Below are positions 12,401-25,769 of a DNA stretch of 64,000 nt, piece by piece (positions within the stretch are counted from its first letter, which is position 1; each line of letters starts with the position of its first letter). This DNA is from Polydactylus sextarius (Eukaryota; Chordata; Actinopteri; Polynemidae): contig CM028918.1 in the NCBI GenBank assembly GCA_016801845.1, positions 12,145,501 through 12,209,500 of the forward strand. The letters run 5' to 3'. Position numbers and translations under genes: made by a program. A model generated the notes under the pieces. It was not told the origin of the DNA. It saw only the letters and a list, made by a program, of their open reading frames with translations, and ran no database searches.

Positions 12401-15400
12401 CACTTCATTTGTCAGACATTGCTTTTGCCGGTGGAAAGATACAATTAACTAGCCAAGCTTGAGAACAGTGTATGACCATCAGGTGTCTTTTGCTGTTGAA
12501 TAGACAGTTGAAAACGCTCTGCAAAACAGCTTCGTTACCGCACAAGATAATAATCACAACGGACGTCATCGTGATTACCATGCGAGGTACCAGGTACAGA
12601 TGATAAGGAGCTGAAGGTCGCCCAGCTTTTTTGGAAATAAAGGCCAATGGTTTTTCTTTTCTTTTCTTTTCTTTTTGTTTCGTTAAAAAATCTCACTCGT
12701 GAAGCATCCTCATCAGCTGTTATTGATTCATCTCACGCATTCCCTCCTCGAGGGTGAGAGAGGTGCTGAGTAAGTCTCTGTGTAATCGTGAAGCTTGTTT
12801 ACTCCAGAGGTGCCACAAACCCATCTGACCCTTTGACCCCCCTCGACTACAGAGAATGTAATTACAAGACAGATAAATGCAGTGATGTAGTTTGAGTGTC
12901 TGCTTTAGCTCGCGCACAGTTTTCCAAGGAAGAAAATTCTTGATATAAAAAAGACGAAATTTTTTTCACACTCAAAAAGATAAAAAAAATAATAAAAAAA
13001 ATCCAGCACAGCTGCCGCATAAAATCTTCAGGGACTGTGTTTCAGTACATTAAATTTCAAATGAATTAATGCATACTACATTAAAGAGCAAAATGTCGGC
13101 TTTTATTTGACACATAACTGATGAGAGGAAAAAGTTACAGGATCAACCAAGTGTCCAATTACTTTTGAACCTTTTGAAATTGGCACTAGGGCATTATCAC
13201 ATACTGCACGTTCTCTATGTATTCTTGTAAACTTATTGAAATTAAAACTGAACGTTTACACTTGAAGGTTAGTGTCCATTATTCCATTTTATTTCAATAG
13301 TTACTTTCTTATTTATCTCACCCACCTGGTCTTATTTTTAGTGCTGGGTACAGGCACTGACAGGAAATCTGCTCATAAAAACTGGCATCAATTAACTGCA
13401 ACATGACAAAAAATATAAAATTGTGTCTTCAACAGCAGCAAACAAGCAAACAGTGAATATAAATCAGTCGTTTGTGTCTTCATCAGCCAACAAAAAGAGA
13501 AAATGTATCTCTGTGGAGGGTTCAGTTTACTGACGTAATCTCTCTCAGTTACCCATAGTAACCAAGAAGTTCATCTACTGTAGCTCTTGCAGTTGCTTAA
13601 ACAATAACAGTGTGTGAGGTTGCATAGTGTATCTTTAGTATTATCCTGTATCTATATTTAGAAACAGGATCTTATGCGCGCTGCTTCACACGAAGGCTGA
13701 AGTTTTCTTGGAAAAAAAAACTTTAAACCTAATGGATTTCTCGGTAGGATTTTCAGCATAATCACTCCTGATGTACAAAACAAATCCTCTCTGATAAATG
13801 CTTCATTATTTCATCAATGTAACATTTTTTTTTGTTTTGTTTTGTGATGCTGCACTGGAGATTTTCTCAATGTGAGAACAAGTGTTAAAGTAAAAACTTG
13901 TGTATTTAAAAAACAACAACAACAACAAAAAAAAAAAAACAAAAACAGGATGCATGTTCTACTCCCCTCTCTCTTTCTCTCTATGTCTTCAGTCCCAGCA
14001 TCATGACGATGAGAAGCGAGCTCTGAGCAGAGAGATCATCGTTCTCAACAACCACCTGATGGAGGCCAAGCTCACCATAGAGAAGCTACGCGAGGACAAT
14101 GTAAATTAAACAACAAATGAAGCTCACACTGATGTCTCCTCTCACCATTTTTTTTTTTTTTTTTTTGGTTGTCTCTAAGTCTAGACAACTAGATAGTAAA
14201 GATGTACGTATATTGACTTCTGAATGATGGCCACAGTTTCAATTTCTGGTTGAAAAAGGTGCGACAAAAAATATTGTTATTGATATTGTCCAAACTTCTC
14301 TTAAAACTAAAAAATGTGGTCACGTAGAGAAAAATAAAACCGATCTTTTTGCCTAAAGATTTAATAAAAAGTGACCAGACATCACCAATTAAAAAATACT
14401 TTTACTTTTATTGCTTTTTTGAAATGCTATGCGAAAGCTCAAAAGGACAATAATCGATTATGTTTCGCAACTGTTAACAGTCAGATGCAGTTTCATCTCT
14501 CTGAGGAGGCAAAGTAAGTTTTTGTGGGATAAAAAAAAAGAAAAAGTGATGTTTACTCAGCAGGGACCAGAAAAATAGTCAGTGACAGCATTTTTTTTTT
14601 AAAACATTCATCTCTGACTGTTTCATCTTTCTTTAATTGTGCCTCTATAGGATCTGTACAGAAAAGACTGTAACTTGGCTGCTCAGCTTCTCCAGTGCAA
14701 CAAGGCTCTTTATAGAGCCCAGCTCTCTGAGGTGAGTTTTACATGTTGTTTAGTCATTAAGGCTTATATCTGAGTCCAATTGGTCCGATCTAATCCTTTA
14801 GATTATCTAACATATTGCACGTTAACCCAGAGAATTACCCAGGAGAAGAAAAAAAAAACAACAATAAACAGCTGTGATTTGTCTGGAAGAGTAGATATGA
14901 TATGAGTGATTTGGTTTTTAAGAAGCACGAATCTAAGTTTCCAGCTCGTGACATAAGATGGGCAAAAAAAAAAAAAAAAAAAAAAAAAAAAGAAAGAAAG
15001 ATTCTGAAGGTCATCTTGCCCTGTGAAGCAGAAGAGATAACAGATGAGACTTGGTGGAGCGGTGCAGACTGTAGGTCGCTACAGGAGAGGAAGAGAGTGA
15101 AGAATCAGAGCTGTTTTTTTTAAATGTCCTTTTTTTTTTTTTTTTTTTTTTTTTTAATAATCTCCTCCTGAGAGAAGCCAAAGAGACAAGGTTTCAAAAA
15201 AAGTTGGCTGCCAATATTATAAAACTCAACAAAGTTACAGTCTAGACGTAATCATTCATATTATACTCTGAAGTCCACAAATCCTGTAGTTAGAGGCGCT
15301 GGCAGGAATTCTGGGCCCCATGGAGGGATTTGACAACGGGCCCCTGACATAATATGTCGATATATTTTAATATTTTTTGGGCCCCTAGCAGTCAGGGGCC

Positions 15401-18400
15401 CTTGGAATCATCCTAACTTTTTTTTCTCCTCTGGCGGCGCCCCTGCCTGTACTCACCGTAGAACAAAAAGTCTTCAAAATGTAATTTATTCTTTGTAATT
15501 CCCACCCACGTATAGTTATTCTACACCAATAAAAAGTTTTTCTTTATTGATATTTACCCAAAACTCCTGGGATCATCACTGTCATTAACTTTTTTTTACT
15601 GAACTGAAATATTAAACTTTTACAAAAGTCACACCAGAAGCAAACAAATCAAAACAACAGAAACATCATACTTCAGTTAAATTTTGCCAACACATACTGC
15701 CTTTTACTTCTGGCACTGAGCTGAAATCAGTTGTCTACACCTATGTGTGTACAAGTCTGAAATAAACCCGGGCTCCTCAAGTCTTTCTCCTCCTGTCACT
15801 CATTCTGCAGCTGAGTCAGAGCATAATTACACTGCGCCAGGTTCAGTAATCATGTAATTGTTTAACAATGATGAAGCTCAGAGCACTTCATGGCAAAAAG
15901 CGAGGGATGATGAACTGTTCAATGAGCAAAAACTACAGTATGAAGAACAATGTCAAATGGAAATTAAGAGTGCACCGCTGTGCTGTGACGTTATCCTGCT
16001 ATTGCTCGTGAAAAGAGGTGCATGTGGGTATTGATGAGTTTTTTAACACCACGCCAGCTTGTCACCGCTTTCTACTGCATCAGCTCCGGGGTCTTGTGCC
16101 TTGTCCATGTGACACGAGTAGATTTTAAAGCTGGCAAGTGTCCACAAGTTTGAACTAATTCCCTCACCTCCACTGCTGACCACGTTTTGCCTGTATAACT
16201 CAATGGAAATATCAATTCAAACTGCAATGGATTATGTAAGAGACATGAAATACCCCCACATGCACACACACACACACAAACATGTTCACAGTAGCTGCAC
16301 ATAGTATAGCATCTGTTATGAAGGGAAAAGCAGTTTTTCAAGCTTGCTGCCAAACAAAGTGGGGGTCAGAGGCTATACATGCTCTCACTGTATGTCCAGC
16401 GGTCTGCTGGGCCTGTGGGTGGAAGCTAATCGAAAGCATATTGATGAATGATGCTGCAGCATTTTGAGGAGTGCAGTGGCTCTTCAGTGCCTACTGAAGT
16501 GCTTTAGTCATTTGTTTTGCTGCAAAACACACAGAGAGGGTATAAAATGATCGAGCTCCCAATTCCGAATGCCACATTAAAGCTAATTGTGATCTCGTTC
16601 AAAACAGACCCGAATGAAAAAAACAAAACAAAAAAAAACTGTGGACAGTAATTGAGTGGTATTTAGTTCAATCCAAGTTGTAATAAAACTGTTATGACTG
16701 AATGTATCTTCATGTTCTCTGTGGTGTCTGTCCTTTCTCTGTCTATAAAGTTATAATTAGCTTACCTCTCATTGCCAATTAAGAACAACTGACTAGATTC
16801 TAGTTGATGATGTGCTTAATGGTTTAATGCCTGTTGCTATGGAGAGACACAGATAGTGGATAGTGGGCTTCTTTTTTTATTGAAAAATGCTCAGAATAGA
16901 ACAATGTCTTGCTTTTTTGAAGACGACTCAATACTCCTTCATTTTCACGTTTATTTCACCCTGTTATTGTGGCTCTTGTCACTGAAACTGATGCTTTATT
17001 AATGTTTTCACTATATTCATTATTACCCCTAGTCACTTACTGTAGTGTATGTGACATAGTGACACACATACTGCAGTGCACAAGACCAACATACAAATGC
17101 AAATGCATTAAAAAGCACATTAAATTAAGAGAGTGTACTATAATGTGAGCTAGATATCTTTAAAGATAGACTGAGTTTTCATCAGTTCCCTAATTTTGAA
17201 AATAAATGTGATAAAATATTACACTGTGGCCCCGGCTGCCGATGACTGATTTGTAGCTTTGCCGACCAAGGACAGCATGTGACAAAATACTGCCAGTGTT
17301 AGAGATTCAGTGCCAGTTTCTCACGTCGCTGTTGCTGTTATGACTCACATCTACAAACCAACTAATCAGAAAACCACATAAAATGGGCCAGTGGGATGTT
17401 TTATTACTAACCATTTGCGCTGAATAACATAAGGTGCTCTAAGTATTCCATGTTATGAACACTTGTTATTTTTCCCACCCTCTCTCTCTTTTGATGCCTC
17501 TAGTTACCTGCTGATTTCCAGGAGCGACTGACCATGCACTTGGAGGAGTCTCCTCTCTGTCACACCTACCCCGACTCAGTCCCGGCTTCTCTCATCGCCA
17601 AAGTGCTTGAGAAGCCCGACGAGGCCTGCAGCAGCAGCCAGGCCTCCCGTTCCCCAAGTCCCCAAACCCAGGACCATCATGCTTTTATTTTGGAGAGCTT
17701 GGTCCCAGGAGAACGCTTGGGGCTCCGCGCAGCCTACAAATCTGACCTGTACAGCAGTGATACTGCCCTGTACTGCCCCGATGACCGACACCGTGAGCGC
17801 AGGCCCAGCATGGACCTCCACGGTCAGAGGAAGCTGCTATATGGGCCTCAAAACTCCACCGACAGCAACCCGGAGGAGGGATCAGTCGGGTTGAGGGCCG
17901 GTTTCTCCCAGGAGCACTTTGCTAAGTTCCCAGCCACATTGGGTGCAGGCTCCAGCTCTTACTCCAGTTTCAGTGGAGGAGGATCTGAGGACAAAGGCAA
18001 CGGCCCACCCAGCAGTGTAGCTTCGTCCCCTCACCATCATTCCCTCTACATGGACTGGAGAGATGCAGGGGACTATGAGAGAAAGAGTGACTCTTCCTGG
18101 GAGAGAGACAGTCCAAGAGGCTTCGCCAACGCCCATCCCTTCCAGCAGACAGAGCTGAGCCACCACCAGAACGGCAGCTCACCTGTCTACAGCCGCACCA
18201 TGTCCTCCTGTTTCAGCGAGCCCTATGAGCCGCTCCCTCCCTCCTCATCCCCAAGTGTCGCCTACGGAGACAGTCGTCGAGGCAGCACACTGGCCCCCGA
18301 GGAGGAGGAGCTGATCGGTCGATGGAGACAACTTAGCGTGGAGGACTTGAGTGCCCACACCTACCGCAGCCCAGGCCGGGCTTCACCTTACAGCTTCTCG

Positions 18401-18919
18401 GAGCAGCACTTCTCCGTGCGTCCTGCCAAGATTCGACTTGGGCCGCTCTACAGCAGCTTCCAGGAGGGAGCTGACTATTATCACCACGGAGTGGGTGCCA
18501 TGGACCCAGTGTGGGTGGCCGCCAGTCCTAGCCCCGAATGCAGCCCAGGGTTGCGGCAGGCACACAGCCAAGCTCATCTTTACCGAGGCGAGGACAGCCA
18601 GGGGTCAGAGCACAGCCTCTACCACTCAGGGAGCTCCAAAGACAGGGAGGGTAATGTGGCAGCTGGTGGCCAGAGCACAGAATATGTAGACCCCAGCCCC
18701 AACAGCTCCACCGAGTCTCTCAACCAGAGGTCCTTGGAGATGGCCGCAGACCTGCAGCACTATCAAGTGGAGATGCACAGTTTGCCCGCACAGGTGAGCC
18801 AGTCACCCCCACCGGCCCCACCCCCTCCTCCTCCGTACAACCAAAAATTTGGCTCCCTGGGACTTTCCAGGAAGGACAGTCTGACCAAGGCCCAGCTTTA
18901 TGGAACACTTCTTAACTGA
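9469..18919 (+). CDS. begain: BEGAIN, brain-enriched guanylate kinase-associated protein (5' incomplete)
   Basis: Five coding exons in consistent phase: 9469-9630, 12042-12108, 13993-14100, 14651-14731 and 17504-18919 (stop TGA), about 610 residues. Exons 1-4 encode a charged coiled coil: LRKRLSYTTHKLE, RAQEELDKFTDKLRR, YSALQRINQDLEEK, RALSREIIVLNNHL and LYRKDCNLAAQLLQCNKA. Exon 5 continues LPADFQERLTMHLEE and ends SRKDSLTKAQLYGTLLN, the distinctive BEGAIN C terminus; the paralogue TJAP1 ends in a similar but different sequence. BEGAIN is known to bind the guanylate-kinase domain of PSD-95/SAP90 at excitatory synapses. All acceptors are AG. The donors are GT; that of the first exon (gttggc) is weak. 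Another AG six bases inside exon 3 (start 13999) would also keep frame. The first coding exon is not seen. Convergent with rdh14. Confidence 0.93.
9640..10107 (+). mobile_element. Retroelement-like insertion with LINE-type 3' tail
   Basis: Directly after the begain exon donor the composition changes to GC-rich (HHWWTVGALCIGGG frame). It ends in AAAGCACTTTGTGCTACAT, TGTACAAAAAAGCTATATG and AATAAAGATTGACTGATTGATTGAC. A tail of the form GCTATATGAATAAAGATTGATTGATTGA is a familiar 3' end of fish non-LTR or SINE-like retroelements. The left limit cannot be placed exactly; it may start within ten bases of the splice donor. Family is not assigned. Confidence 0.55.
10108..12041. other. begain intron after exon 1 (rest)
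   Basis: AT-rich intronic sequence with a poly(A) run (11190-11210). A fragment around 10280-10330 (GGGTCATGACATAAATCTG, then GGGGTCATGGGATGA) resembles a dispersed fish repeat. No other gene signal. Confidence 0.6.
12109..13992. other. begain intron after exon 2
   Basis: Non-coding. It holds a (TTTTC)n run at 12652-12676. At 13080-13190 there is a fragment with GTGTCCAATTACTTTTGAAC, the kind of sequence seen near the ends of Tc1/mariner elements; that assignment is weak. Nothing else recognised. Confidence 0.5.
14732..17503. other. begain intron before the last exon
   Basis: Non-coding, 2.8 kb. It contains a poly(A) run (14964-14991), a poly(T) run (15129-15155), the MITE-like element at 15293-15444 and a short AC run near 16263. 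No exon with matching phase was found, and the flanking exons join directly (SE/LPADFQ) as in mammalian BEGAIN. Confidence 0.7.
15293..15444. mobile_element. Short MITE-like element rich in GGGCCC
   Basis: The ends are imperfect inverted repeats: GAGGCGCTGGCAG on the left against GGGGCGCCGCCAG when the right end is read on the minus strand. The interior carries repeated GGGCCCC blocks, including an 8-bp stem (GGGCCCCT/AGGGGCCC). About 150 bp, no coding capacity. The layout fits a deleted DNA transposon; superfamily unknown. Confidence 0.4.
17504..18919 (+). CDS. begain: begain terminal coding exon
   Basis: Single 1416-base exon, 471 residues plus stop, after a pyrimidine-rich acceptor ending in tag. 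It holds the VIAKVLEKPD-like block (SLIAKVLEKPDEACSS), a DLYSSDTALYCPDDRHRERRP block, a Ser/Gly/Tyr-rich disordered centre, the RWRQLSVEDLSAHTYRSPGRASP block, a proline run (PPPAPPPPPPY) and the conserved C terminus. GC content is clearly higher than in the flanking intron, and overlapping frames on both strands are shadows of this exon. No folded domain is visible; most of it should be intrinsically disordered. Confidence 0.95.
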   Translation, partial: LPADFQERLTMHLEESPLCHTYPDSVPASLIAKVLEKPDEACSSSQASRSPSPQTQDHHAFILESLVPGERLGLRAAYKSDLYSSDTALYCPDDRHRERRPSMDLHGQRKLLYGPQNSTDSNPEEGSVGLRAGFSQEHFAKFPATLGAGSSSYSSFSGGGSEDKGNGPPSSVASSPHHHSLYMDWRDAGDYERKSDSSWERDSPRGFANAHPFQQTELSHHQNGSSPVYSRTMSSCFSEPYEPLPPSSSPSVAYGDSRRGSTLAPEEEELIGRWRQLSVEDLSAHTYRSPGRASPYSFSEQHFSVRPAKIRLGPLYSSFQEGADYYHHGVGAMDPVWVAASPSPECSPGLRQAHSQAHLYRGEDSQGSEHSLYHSGSSKDREGNVAAGGQSTEYVDPSPNSSTESLNQRSLEMAADLQHYQVEMHSLPAQVSQSPPPAPPPPPPYNQKFGSLGLSRKDSLTKAQLYGTLLN

Positions 18920-19870
18920 AAAGACTTTTCAATCAGGTTTATTCTTTGACAGGTTGTTAAACATAAAGGCCTGGTGTGTCCAGATACACCTTCTGTTAGC
19001 ACAACCATTTTGATAGAAAATGGTTTGGAGTGGAAGCCAAGGGCCAAATAATTCAGTACCACGAACATGTAACTATTGCTGATTATTTAAGAAAAGCTTT
19101 GTTTTTATGGCAGTGGATGGCAACAGTTTATACTACAATTGTCTAGAGCAAGTCATGTTAGTTGGAGTTGGATGTGGGGCAGCGGGAAAAATGGAGCTTG
19201 AGCAGCCCTTAAATTTGTAAGAATGTGTATGTATTTAAATTACAAATGTATAAATATATACTTGTAACTACAAATTGAGTGATATATTTTGTATGTGGCT
19301 GTTATTAGCAAGAAATACAATTCAAAATGATCGCACTAATCTTCTTGATAAACCTGGAACTTGTACATAAATTAAAAACTGCCAATTCTATATTTGAAAA
19401 CTGAGAAAGGTATATTAAACAAACAGTATATTAAATGGCTAAATAACCTACATATAGATAGTTTTGGTCATTATTTTTAATTGAATGAGGACTTAAATGT
19501 CAATGTAGAACACGAGGGGACGTAAAAAAAAAAACCCCACAACAAATGAATCTCTCAAATGAACAAGAAACATACTTTTTGTTTTTCTTCTGTTGATTGA
19601 ATTTGACAGTATTGATGAGTATGTTATATGGTTATTGATGGACCGTTTTGAGATCTGTCTTAGCAGTCAGTATTATCTTTTGTTTTTTTTTTTGGTTTTT
19701 TTTTTTGCTCTTCTATATCCCACGGAGAGGTTTTTCCTGACCCCATTCTACCTCAGATTTGGATGCCCACACCCCATTAAGCCACTGTAACCTTGTTTCT
19801 TTGACTACGATTGCATGTTTATATATTTTGGTTGTTTTGTTCACCTAATAAAGCACAAATTACACACATA
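18920..19870 (+). other. begain: begain 3' untranslated region
   Basis: AT-rich sequence from the stop codon to just past the AATAAA at 19846. The end is inferred from that signal, not from a transcript. Confidence 0.6.
19846..19851 (+). terminator. Poly(A) signal of begain
   Basis: AATAAA about 930 bases after the begain stop, followed by a CA-rich stretch; the first good hexamer in a plausible 3'UTR context. Confidence 0.6.
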
Positions 19871-22060
19871 AACTGCCAAGCCTCCCTGTCATATTCACAT
19901 GCAGCTGTAAGGGGACTGGAGACGTTTTAATGTCGTTCTACTTTAATGTCGTTTACAATCCGTTGCTGTTTTTGAGATAATTACACATCTTCTGTTAAGT
20001 CGACTGATTGAACTGAGAGAGGAAACACTTCATCATTGAGACTCACATTGCTGCAGCCATGTGGCGTGTGCCTGCTGACTCACTACCGAGCCCTGCTTTA
20101 TCACTGTTGTGAATTTAAAAATAGGTTAGCTGGGAAGGATTTTTTTTTTTTTTTTTTGCAAAGATCAGCGAACTCAAAAAGCGGGGAGGAAGTTTGTTTG
20201 TGTTTCCCAGAGAATCATCATCAAGAAAATACTACATTATGAGGAAACTGAATCCGATGCTGTGAGTATTTGCAGTAAATAACAACTAATATTCAGCATG
20301 TGCAAGCATACATACATTTGTCTTCGATGTGTTAAAAATGTAAGACTGGTACTAAATATACAACAGCTGGAGAAAATAACAAGAAAATTTTGAAAACATA
20401 AAGTGACACAAAAACATCCCTGTAAAAAATAACAATACTATGACACTTTTTTTCCCCACACTGTTTTAAGTCAATAGACTGCAAACTTCTAAACTGAAAA
20501 CCTTTCAGTGTTGGAAAAAAAAACAAAAAAATTTGTGGACCTTTTCATTATTTTCCGTATTTACAGTATTTTCCGACAAGTTGTGAGATAACCATTTTGG
20601 CTGATTAATGAAAAAAAGAGTCCCAGTGGTGTGTTTCTTGAATCGAGGTAAGTCTGAAAAGATTCATTGATTTGTCGATAAGCAGAAATATGATTTATAA
20701 CATGTTTTTTTATATACATATCATATCATATTATATTGATATTCGAATTATTTAGAGCAAATTATTACGATTTTTTTCGACATCTGTGTAAAAGTGAACT
20801 TAATATACTATAGCTGAGTTTTGGACAGTTGTTTGGAAGAAAACAGTACAAAAGCTAGTACTAACTATTATATTTATAACTAATTTGTTAGTTTTTTTTT
20901 TGTCATTCATTGGTGACGTCTTATTTTAAGACTTTACTTTTTTTTTCATTATAGAAAAAAGGACTGAAGAAAAATAGAAATGTTGACCTTTTTGTGTGTT
21001 AATGACTCAAACCAACAAACTCAATATCAAGATACTAAGATATCGATTGATTTCAATCAATGGGCGAAAAATGTGTAGGTCTGAACAAGAGCTGGGCTTA
21101 GGGGAAATTGCAAATTTGACATTTACAAAAATCAGTCACGAATATGATCAGTAGATTGATCACTTGCAGCCCTGTATTTAGTTCACCATCTACATTTATG
21201 TTTCAGAGGCAAACAGTGGTTTTATTGGCACATGTAGGACATAAGTCGTCTTGTATCTATTCTTGTGCTTCTGAATTTTGCAGTATAATTCTCACTACAC
21301 CTCCTTTTACTTCTTTTCCCTCCCGTTGAGGTAAGAAGGGATTTACGTGTGAGATTGAATCCATCCACCGGAGGGAGCCACAGCGCAGCAGCAACTTACT
21401 GATCTGCATTGCTGACCTCATTGTTCAGCTCCTCCAGACACAGCAGAGAGCATTTACACTTCAAACACATCAAGAGAGGGAAACTAGATTAACAGCTGCC
21501 ACCCACACCTCTCGCTCTCTCTGTCTTCTCTCTCTTTTTTTATACAGCAAAATATATGCCAAAATTTAGCATTAAATATAATAGCTGAACCAGCACAAGC
21601 AACAATGTGACCTCACAATGGTGGGAAATGTGACAGCTCAGCTTGACTGTAGATGAATCAGTCACTAACACAAGACCAGAGAAAGGTTCTGTGTAGGTTT
21701 TGTATTCATAACCTCACACTAATGGGGCACTGACAAGTTTTAAAAACTACTTGAGTGTCTTTTAGCAATAAAATACATCCATTTCTGCAATATACTGATC
21801 AAAAAATATTAAATATGAATGGGGAAGTACTACCTAGTATTACTTAGCCTGTACAAATTGTTATGTAATGTCTTCTGTGACTCTGGAGGGAGCTTTCAAA
21901 GTAAAACTCTGATGATATCATCTCCAGCTTAATGGAAATACAATTTAAAGTGGTGGCATATTTCTTTAAGTGCTGGATGTCTTTTCTATTAAGCCCCATA
22001 TTCTCTAGTGTCTTTCTAGGTGGTAAAAAAAAAATTACTCAAATTCATGTGGATTTCTCA
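19871..22060. other. Intergenic region between convergent begain and rdh14
   Basis: AT-rich with no recognised gene. It contains a minus-strand copy of the AGGGCTGCAA repeat family (21130-21180) and several poly(T) runs. Short open frames here have no recognisable content. Confidence 0.6.
21130..21180 (-). repeat. Dispersed AGGGCTGCAA-family repeat, truncated copy
   Basis: Read on the minus strand it starts ACAGGGCTGCAAGTGATCAA and continues CTACTGATCATATTCGTGA, matching the start of the copies near 44749, 57895 and 58885. Probably a MITE-like family common in fish. Confidence 0.5.
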
Positions 22061-22086
22061 CGGATCAATTTTCACAGGCACCTTTT

Positions 22087-22092
22087 TTTATT
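22087..22092 (-). terminator. Candidate poly(A) signal of rdh14
   Basis: TTTATT on the plus strand, AATAAA on the minus strand, about 230 bases past the rdh14 stop. Other AT-rich hexamers nearby could serve. Confidence 0.4.
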
Positions 22093-22320
22093 TTTCAAAT
22101 TTTGTACAATCTCTGGGCAACTCTCTGCCACACGCACTTCAAAAAGGCTTCATTTACACACTTCATTGATACAGTATGTCAGTCAATAAATGATTTTATA
22201 CCAAAGGTAGCAATTGGCCTTTTCACAAGCCATCTCTCCCAGGGTCTGTAGGGTTGTTGGCTATTAATTGTCTTGTTCAAGAGTGTCCACTGAAATACCA
22301 TCAGCAGAACAGGACACTGC

Positions 22321-24316
22321 TTAGTTAGTAAGTCCGACCATTCGGCTGCTTACGTCCCACAGTTTCTTGGCTGCCTCGCCATCTGTAGCTTTGGGCATGA
22401 GCTCCTCCTCTTCACAGTTAGCGAAGCACTTCCCCGACACCCCCTCTACCTCCTGGGAACAGGCAAGATAGAGTGGGGTTTGGGCCCCCTCAAGTGGACT
22501 CTTGAAAAACATCATTGAGGCAAGGTTGAACAGCGGCTTTGCCAAGAATGGGATTTGAACGTGTCTGCCTAGCCTGGTCCTCACAATGCCCGGAGTGAGA
22601 GCATTGACCGTGACCCCCGTGCCTTCGAGCTGACGAGCCAGCTCAAGCGTAAACAGCAGGTTGGCTAACTTGCTCTGACTGTAGCAGAAGGCCTTATCGT
22701 AGTTATTTTCACTGTTCAGATCATCGAAGTTGATGTGACCGTACTTGTAAAGCTTAGAGGAAACCACAACGATGCGGCTGGGAGCCGAACTCTTCAGGAG
22801 GTCCAGCAGGAGGTGAGTGAGGAGGAAGTGACCCAGGTGATTCACTCCCAACTGCATCTCAAACCCGTCCTCTGTCTTCATGTAAGGACACTGGTAGATG
22901 CCTGCGTTGTTGATGAGCACGTCGATCTTGGACTCCTCCTAATGGATCAGAGACATTTCAGACTTGATAACAGACTCAGTGTATTAAGAGAATGTGCAAC
23001 TACGTGTAGTTCTCCACCAGAAAGAGCCTAAGTCTTGATCAATGTATTTTGGGACCCGAAACAACGAATGTACTATTACATACCATAATACTGTTAATAT
23101 AATACTATTATTACTAATATACTATTAGACATCATACAAATGTCTTACAACTGATGCTAGCACTGTCTGTGGGCTGTGAACATTACAGACCTGTACTGTA
23201 CCTGCCTTATTAAACACCAACTGACTGTGTTGGGGCCTTGTAGCTCCATTAAATTAATCTTTTCATCCTGAGTCACCTAGTGGTTATGGAAGGTAAATGC
23301 AGCAGGTTGGTGATCTATGGGAACCACAAAGTTTTCAGAAATATCCCTAGAAAAAAAGACATTGGCATCCTTTGAGCAAATGGAACCTGGAAATCTGGAG
23401 TAATTTTGACTGAAAAAAATATGTGCAGGCCTGGTGTGCTGCATGTTAACACCGCTGCAATTAAAAGAGCCCCACTAAGTAAAAAGTCATTTAATTATTA
23501 ATTAGGAACCTAGACAACAGACAACAGGATTAGTACAAGTTAGTAGATGCAGGGTAGATGTTAGTACAGTGGGTATACAAGAACAGGAAATTATTATCTC
23601 TTCTGAAAAGAGCTGGATGCCACATTTATTTACCGTAGATATGTTGCAATCCGAGTTGAGCTACACTTAATGAGCACATAAAATTTAAAAAAGAATACAA
23701 TCAAGTTACCATATCATTGTCCAATCTGCAGACCAACATTTGCAGCTACAGCCCAGTGTTTCATTGAGACTGTAATCTAACAAGTGATCAGAATAATGTC
23801 AAGTGTGTTGAGGTTCAATAAGTTCAGCACCACGGACAGTCCCTCTGCTTTGTACTGGACCTCACGACAGCTGGAATGAACCAGACGCTTTACTACTCTG
23901 AAAATAAAATGTTCATTCAGATGGAGAAAATGTCCCCTAACTTCATCATCATTACAACTTACCTCCTGAATTTCTTGACAAAATTTCCGGACTGATCCAA
24001 GAGAAGCGAGGTCCAGGTGTTTGATGACCACCTCCCCCTGCTCTGCTCCCGCTTCCTTCTTCATCTCCTGGGCTGCCTCCTCGGCGCTCCGCTGGTCCCG
24101 ACAGGCCATGATGACCCGGGCTTGGAGTTTCAACAGCTCCGCGGTCAGGGCCTTCCCTATCCCGCTGTTAGCCCCGGTCACGATGACCGTCTTTCCCAGC
24201 ATAGTGTCGGCTGGGAACTGGAGCAGCTTCCCGGCTTTCTGCGCGGGGAACAAACGGCGCATAATGAGCAAGACTCCACCGCCGCAAACAGCGGCTACGA
24301 GCACCGCTGTAAACAT
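22321..24316 (-). CDS. rdh14: Retinol dehydrogenase 14 (short-chain dehydrogenase/reductase)
   Basis: Two exons on the minus strand: 24316-23963 (118 codons) and 22938-22321 (stop TAA), 323 residues; human RDH14 has 336. Intron 23962-22939 has GT-AG ends, phase 0. Residues 1-20 form a hydrophobic membrane anchor. The Rossmann motif TGANSGIG is at about 47-54, NNAG at 128-131, catalytic Ser in VVVSSK near 178, and the YSQSK catalytic Tyr204/Lys208. The blocks CPYMKTEDGFEMQ, VNHLGHFLLT, SSAPSRIVVVSSKLYKYG and INFDDLNSE are close to mammalian RDH14. The family oxidises retinol or reduces retinal with NADP(H) at internal membranes. All catalytic residues are intact. Head-to-head with the cytokine receptor gene, tail-to-tail with begain. 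Symbol rests on these blocks; RDH11-13 are less similar. Confidence 0.93.
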
Positions 24317-24578
24317 GAAGGTGACGACCGGCGACAGGTCAGTTAGACCTGGACAACTGTTTCACTCTATTCGGTCCGATTTACAAAATCACACTGGAAG
24401 TAATTACTTCACAGATATACCAACGTGGTCAGGAGCTATAACATGCGAGTATATTGTATGATATGTATATATTTTTTCAAAGCAACTTACAGACATCACC
24501 TGTCCCAAAGCAGCAATGTAGCTACTGACCAGCTAATAAAGTTAGCTACGTTAGCGACTCAGCGGATACACTCATACT

Positions 24579-24586
24579 ACTTCCGG
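24579..24586 (-). promoter_or_regulatory. ETS/GABPA-type site upstream of rdh14
   Basis: CCGGAAGT on the minus strand, about 265 bases upstream of the rdh14 ATG, in a locally GC-richer patch. CCGGAAGT is the consensus of GABPA/ELK-type ETS factors that often sit at housekeeping promoters. Function inferred. Confidence 0.4.
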
Positions 24587-24619
24587 TTTATTTTCCCAAC
24601 CGAACCACGTTACATAATA

Positions 24620-25769
<1,150 letters not shown>

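Noticed and set aside
17607..18908. Several overlapping frames of 60-112 codons on both strands
   Set aside because: All overlap the GC-rich begain last exon, which alone matches a known protein.
22735..23031. 98-codon plus-strand frame
   Set aside because: Antisense shadow of rdh14 exon 2 running into its intron.
24021..24461. 146-codon plus-strand frame
   Set aside because: Antisense shadow of rdh14 exon 1, whose minus-strand frame carries the dehydrogenase motifs.
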